Shown here piece after piece: positions 6,418 through 8,889 of a DNA stretch of 8,889 nt. The translations under genes were made by a program, and so were the position numbers. The first letter of the stretch is position 1. Every line of letters begins with the position of its first letter. This DNA comes from Terriglobia bacterium (GTDB lineage: Bacteria; Acidobacteriota; Terriglobia; UBA7540), in contig JASHYZ010000597.1 in assembly GCA_030042795.1 (NCBI GenBank), positions 1-8,889 on the forward strand, in the 5' to 3' direction. The notes beneath the pieces were generated by a model. The model saw only the letters and a list, made by a program, of their open reading frames with translations, was not told the DNA's origin and searched no databases.

Positions 6418-7374
6418 ATGCGAGACTTCCGCAGCCTGTCGGAACAGGAAATTCTGGCGCTTGCGATCTCCCTCGAAGAGGAAGACGAGCGCATTTACGC
6501 CGATTTTGCCGAGGGCATGCGCAAGGACTTTCCCGCCACCGCAGCCGTCTTGGATGGAATGCGCGAGGAAGAATCCGGCCATCGACGGAAGCTGATTGAA
6601 CTCTATCAACAGAAATTCAGCAAGCACATTCCGCTGATTCGCCGGCAGGATGTTAAGGGCTTCGTACAGCGCCAGGCGGTGTGGCTCATTAAGCCGCTCG
6701 GCCTCGAGCGGTTGCGCAAGCAGGCCAGCGCCATCGAAGTGGAAACCCGCCACTTTTACGAAACCGCTGCCGCGCGGTGCCAGGACGCCAGCATCCGGCA
6801 ACTTCTCGATGACCTTGCGCAGGAAGAGCGCTCCCACGCCACGCGCGCCCAGCAACTGGGTGAGGCAGAGCTCACGCCTGAGGCGCAAAGCGAGGAAGAG
6901 CAGGCCAAGCGGCGCTTGTTCATTCTTCAGGTGGTGCAACCAGGCCTCGCAGGACTGATGGATGGTTCCGTCTCCACGCTGGCCCCCGTCTTCGCCGCCG
7001 CCTTCGCCACGCATAACAGCCGGGACGCGTTCGCCGTAGGGCTGGCCGCCTCTATCGGCGCGGGTATCAGCATGGGCTTTGCAGAAGCGCTCTCCGACGA
7101 TGGCGCCTTGACGGGGCGCGGTCACCCGTTGGGACGCGGCATCGTCGAGGGACTGATGACGACGCTGGGCGGCATCGGCCACACCCTTCCGTTCCTGATT
7201 GCGGATTTCAGAATTGCCATGGGAGTAGCAGGTGTCGTGGTTCTCGCCGAACTTCTCGCAATTGCGGGTGTCCGGAACCGTTACATGGGTACTCCCGCCT
7301 TTTCGGCGGCCGTCCAGGTGGTGGTGGGAGGGCTGCTGGTGCTGGCTACAGGGATACTGATTGGGAGCTCGTAA
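6418..7374 (+). CDS. mbfA: MbfA-like membrane-bound ferritin (ferritin-like domain + VIT1/CCC1 domain, 318 aa)
   Basis: Homologues in alphaproteobacteria (MbfA) export iron across the inner membrane and protect against iron and peroxide stress. Residues 1-150 are a rubrerythrin-like four-helix domain. The expected diiron ligands are visible: Glu20 with Tyr27 seven residues on, ExxH at Glu52/His55, Glu107 with Tyr114 seven residues on, and ExxH at Glu137/His140. Residues 165-318 are the VIT1/CCC1 membrane domain: [23 protein letters not shown], then a [22 protein letters not shown] helix and three further hydrophobic segments. Length is close to the family. The frame stays open upstream to 6043, but that part is repeat DNA; the ATG at 6418 has GAGG 6 nt ahead and starts right where homology begins. 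It stands alone, so it is probably transcribed by itself. The symbol rests on domain architecture. Confidence 0.9.
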   Translation: MRDFRSLSEQEILALAISLEEEDERIYADFAEGMRKDFPATAAVLDGMREEESGHRRKLIELYQQKFSKHIPLIRRQDVKGFVQRQAVWLIKPLGLERLRKQASAIEVETRHFYETAAARCQDASIRQLLDDLAQEERSHATRAQQLGEAELTPEAQSEEEQAKRRLFILQVVQPGLAGLMDGSVSTLAPVFAAAFATHNSRDAFAVGLAASIGAGISMGFAEALSDDGALTGRGHPLGRGIVEGLMTTLGGIGHTLPFLIADFRIAMGVAGVVVLAELLAIAGVRNRYMGTPAFSAAVQVVVGGLLVLATGILIGSS

Positions 7375-7640
7375 CGAGATTCTCTTCCGGGACGGCGAGG
7401 GAATCCGACGAGCAATCCTTTGACTCCTGATTGGATCAAGAAGATCAAGGGCGCTGACCGGAGGCAAGCCGTCTCAGGGAAATTGGATAGCGGGCGAGTT
7501 CCATCTGCGAAAGGACCTTGCAGACTTCAGCGGCTCAGCCGCCACTTGCGATCAGTGGTTTGCGAGAGATCGAGCATGAAGGAGATTTGAGCTTTTCACA
7601 CCATCGGCTCAAGGGGTATCCGATGAGTTCTATTTTCAAT
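7375..7640. other. Gene-free stretch after the MbfA-like gene
   Basis: No coding region, RNA gene or clear terminator is visible here. The only structured part is GCGGC-TCA-GCCGC at 7530-7542, a 5-bp GC hairpin without a following T-run, so it is not a convincing intrinsic terminator. The part just after the stop codon, CGAGATTC with a later GGGAATCC, faintly resembles a decayed REP-like arm but is too diverged to call. Confidence 0.5.
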
Positions 7641-7699
7641 ACACTACATTAGATTCAGCACACTACAACTTTCATTTGTAGTGTGCTAGCATTTTGTAG
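7641..7699 (+). promoter_or_regulatory. Palindromic operator in front of the toxin-antitoxin operon
   Basis: A perfect 12-bp inverted repeat, AGCACACTACAA (7657-7668) and TTGTAGTGTGCT (7676-7687), surrounds 7 nt. The core ACACTACA also occurs upstream at 7641-7648, and a partial TTGTAGC occurs at 7695-7699, directly before the ATG. This cluster of half-sites is what an autoregulating winged-helix antitoxin would bind; AbiEi is known to repress its own promoter through inverted repeats. The same sequence could also fold as an RNA hairpin. The promoter must lie within or close to it, but no -35/-10 pair is convincing. Confidence 0.75.
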
Positions 7700-7700
7700 C

Positions 7701-8693
7701 ATGATCCGCGAAGAACAAGCCCTGCTCGACTACGTGGAGTTAATCACGGGCGCACGTCCTCGGGTCGACGGCCCACCGCCGAATACGTCCACGATACCCC
7801 TTTTCCTGAGGGAGCATTACGAATTTGTCGAAATCGAGATATTCGGGCGAAAAGTCTCTCTTGCTTTCGAAAAAAACCAGCCCCGACAATTCTCCACCGG
7901 TGAATACGCACGCAACGCGGCAGCTCTGAAGGATCGGCTTGGGAAAGACATAGTTCTAGTCATACCGAAGCTGCCTTCGTACGTGCGGAACCGTCTAGTC
8001 CGGGAAGGTGTTCCATTCATCGTGCCGGGAGCTCAAATGTTCCTGCCGACGTTGATGATCGATCTGCGCGAACGCTTCTCCAAAGCGAAAACTCGACTAA
8101 TGGAAAATTTATCGCCAGTTTCGCAGCTTGTGGTGATTTATCACATTCTAAGGGAGCCGGAAGCGAACATTCCCTTAGCGGTCTTAGGCAACACACTGCA
8201 GTACTCTCCGCAAGCCATAAGCCATGCGCAGCAAGAGCTTCAAACCGCCAAACTGTGTGAAGTGCGACGAGTGGGCCGGAAGGCTTTCTTGGATTTCGGA
8301 CTGCAAAGCAAGGCGTTATGGAAAAGGGCGGAGCCTCTGATGACCAGCCCGGTGAGGCGGGCGCAGTGGGTACGTTGGGGACTTCCGCGCGCGCGCGCGG
8401 TGGTGGCGGGAACAACTGCATTGAGCCGAATGTCTATGCTCGCCGATGACGGGATCGCAACTTATGCCATGCGTGACCGCGCACTGGGGGCTGAACTTGA
8501 AGAGGGTGGCGTTCTCGGTTGCGGAGGCCCTGAGGAGGCGGATGCGCGAATGGAGTCTTGGAAATACGATCCCTGGGTACTCGCGGAAAACGGTGTGGCC
8601 GACCCTTGTTCGTTGTATCTGAGTCTTCGCGAATCCGGAGATGAGCGCGTACAGAAAGAGATTGAACTTCTGGTTGACAGGCTCCCACAATGA
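7701..8693 (+). CDS. AbiEi-like winged-helix antitoxin/regulator (330 aa)
   Basis: Proposed to neutralise the nucleotidyltransferase toxin encoded next to it and to repress the operon. Residues 1-130 form an alpha/beta region with a conserved feel (IPLFLREHYEFVEIEIFGRK at 32-51, LVIPKLPSYVRNRLVREGVP at 86-105, IVPGAQMFLPTLMIDLRERF at 107-126). A winged helix-turn-helix follows at about 137-200 (LSPVSQLVVIYHIL, then LGNTLQYSPQAISHAQQEL and a wing EVRRVGRKAFLDF). The C-terminal part has ALSRMSMLADDGIATYAM and WKYDPWVLAENGVADPCSLYLSLR. I recognise this as the roughly 330-residue 'MarR-like/AbiEi' protein found next to AbiEii-type genes, but its biochemistry is unknown to me. The ATG at 7701 was chosen over a GTG at 7683 that lies inside the operator; no ribosome binding site is visible, so the mRNA may be leaderless. 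Its TGA overlaps the next ATG. Confidence 0.72.
   Translation: MIREEQALLDYVELITGARPRVDGPPPNTSTIPLFLREHYEFVEIEIFGRKVSLAFEKNQPRQFSTGEYARNAAALKDRLGKDIVLVIPKLPSYVRNRLVREGVPFIVPGAQMFLPTLMIDLRERFSKAKTRLMENLSPVSQLVVIYHILREPEANIPLAVLGNTLQYSPQAISHAQQELQTAKLCEVRRVGRKAFLDFGLQSKALWKRAEPLMTSPVRRAQWVRWGLPRARAVVAGTTALSRMSMLADDGIATYAMRDRALGAELEEGGVLGCGGPEEADARMESWKYDPWVLAENGVADPCSLYLSLRESGDERVQKEIELLVDRLPQ
8386..8399 (+). repeat. (CG)7 dinucleotide run inside the antitoxin gene
   Basis: Fourteen bases of uninterrupted CG encode part of PRARAVV around residues 229-235. Such runs can slip or form Z-DNA; a one-unit change would shift the frame and remove the last third of the protein. Confidence 0.85.
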
Positions 8694-8889
8694 TTCGTGG
8701 ACTTGATCTTTTTCGTGAGCACTTCGCAGAGTATCGGAAAACATTCGTGCTTATCGGCGGCGTGGCCTGCCATGAGTGGCTATTCACGCAGGGCCTTGAG
8801 TTTCGCGCCACCAAGGACATAGATATCGTCCTTATCGTGGAAGCTGTGGACGCCGCGTTCGTGAAGCGATTCCGGGAGTTCATCGAAGC
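8690..8889 (+). CDS. AbiEii-like nucleotidyltransferase toxin (3'-partial)
   Basis: The visible 66 residues begin MIRGLDLFREHF and contain the nucleotidyltransferase-fold signature: FVLIGGVACHEWLF with the Gly23-Gly24 pair, then RATKDIDIVL with Asp43 and Asp45 as the expected metal-binding pair. This is the arrangement of the AbiEii/AbiGii toxin family, which transfers nucleotides to RNA or other targets to stop growth. The ATG (8690-8692) overlaps the antitoxin stop (8691-8693) as ATGA, the usual sign of translational coupling in these operons. The gene runs off the right edge, so the remaining catalytic residues and the C-terminal domain cannot be checked. A housekeeping or antibiotic nucleotidyltransferase is possible but less likely next to this partner. 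Confidence 0.78.
   Translation, partial: MIRGLDLFREHFAEYRKTFVLIGGVACHEWLFTQGLEFRATKDIDIVLIVEAVDAAFVKRFREFIE

Noticed and set aside
6274..7467. 397-codon open frame on the minus strand
   Set aside because: It is antisense to the MbfA-like gene, whose metal ligands and membrane domain are clear; the antisense product has no family features.
7530..7542. Intrinsic terminator of the MbfA-like gene
   Set aside because: The stem is only 5 bp, lies about 155 nt past the stop codon and has no T-run.
7657..7687. BlaI/CopY-type operator (ACTACA-nn-TGTAGT)
   Set aside because: The half-sites resemble that box, but the spacing is 9 nt instead of about 2, and no BlaI-like gene is present; autoregulation by the adjacent antitoxin is a better explanation.

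Overview
The window comes from a GC-rich bacterial chromosome, most likely an Acidobacteriota (Terriglobia-like) soil bacterium. I base this on three things: the mix of Tat-exported glycoside hydrolases with a long tetratricopeptide (TPR) protein, an MbfA-type ferritin-VIT gene, and dispersed 'GTCATTCCGAG...GAGGAATCTCG' palindromic units plus a CTCTGTG/CACAGAG repeat element. I recall such intergenic elements from acidobacterial genomes. The taxon is an inference; there is no rRNA or other phylogenetic marker here.

Layout. Positions 1-154 are AT-rich (18 G/C in the first 60 bases) and carry three diverged 28-nt direct repeats that all sit in one reading frame; they may be the tail of a gene lying to the left. 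At 219-1577 (+) is a Tat-exported GH29 alpha-L-fucosidase with a clear ribosome binding site. A palindromic repeat unit lies at 1674-1757. At 1839-3986 (+) is a secreted protein made almost entirely of about 17 TPRs. A convergent gap (3987-4091) holds a second copy of the repeat. At 4092-5942 (-) is a second, larger and clearly different GH29 fucosidase, also with a Tat signal. The 5943-6417 gap holds that gene's upstream region, a CTCTGTG repeat element and a promoter candidate. At 6418-7374 (+) is an MbfA-like protein (ferritin-like diiron domain plus VIT/CCC1 membrane domain). A gene-free stretch (7375-7640) follows. The right end carries a two-gene operon: a winged-helix AbiEi-like antitoxin (7701-8693) whose stop codon overlaps the start of an AbiEii-like nucleotidyltransferase (8690 to beyond the window edge).

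How the genes fit together. The two fucosidases would release L-fucose from polysaccharide or glycan ends outside the cytoplasm; the TPR protein between them is also exported and could be a scaffold, but nothing in the sequence ties it to fucose. No fucose transporter or catabolic gene is visible. MbfA is probably an independent iron-stress gene. The terminal pair is a type IV-like toxin-antitoxin or abortive-infection module with a strong palindromic operator just in front of it. It is the most interesting part of the window, because the antitoxin has a long N-terminal region before its winged helix, unlike textbook AbiEi.
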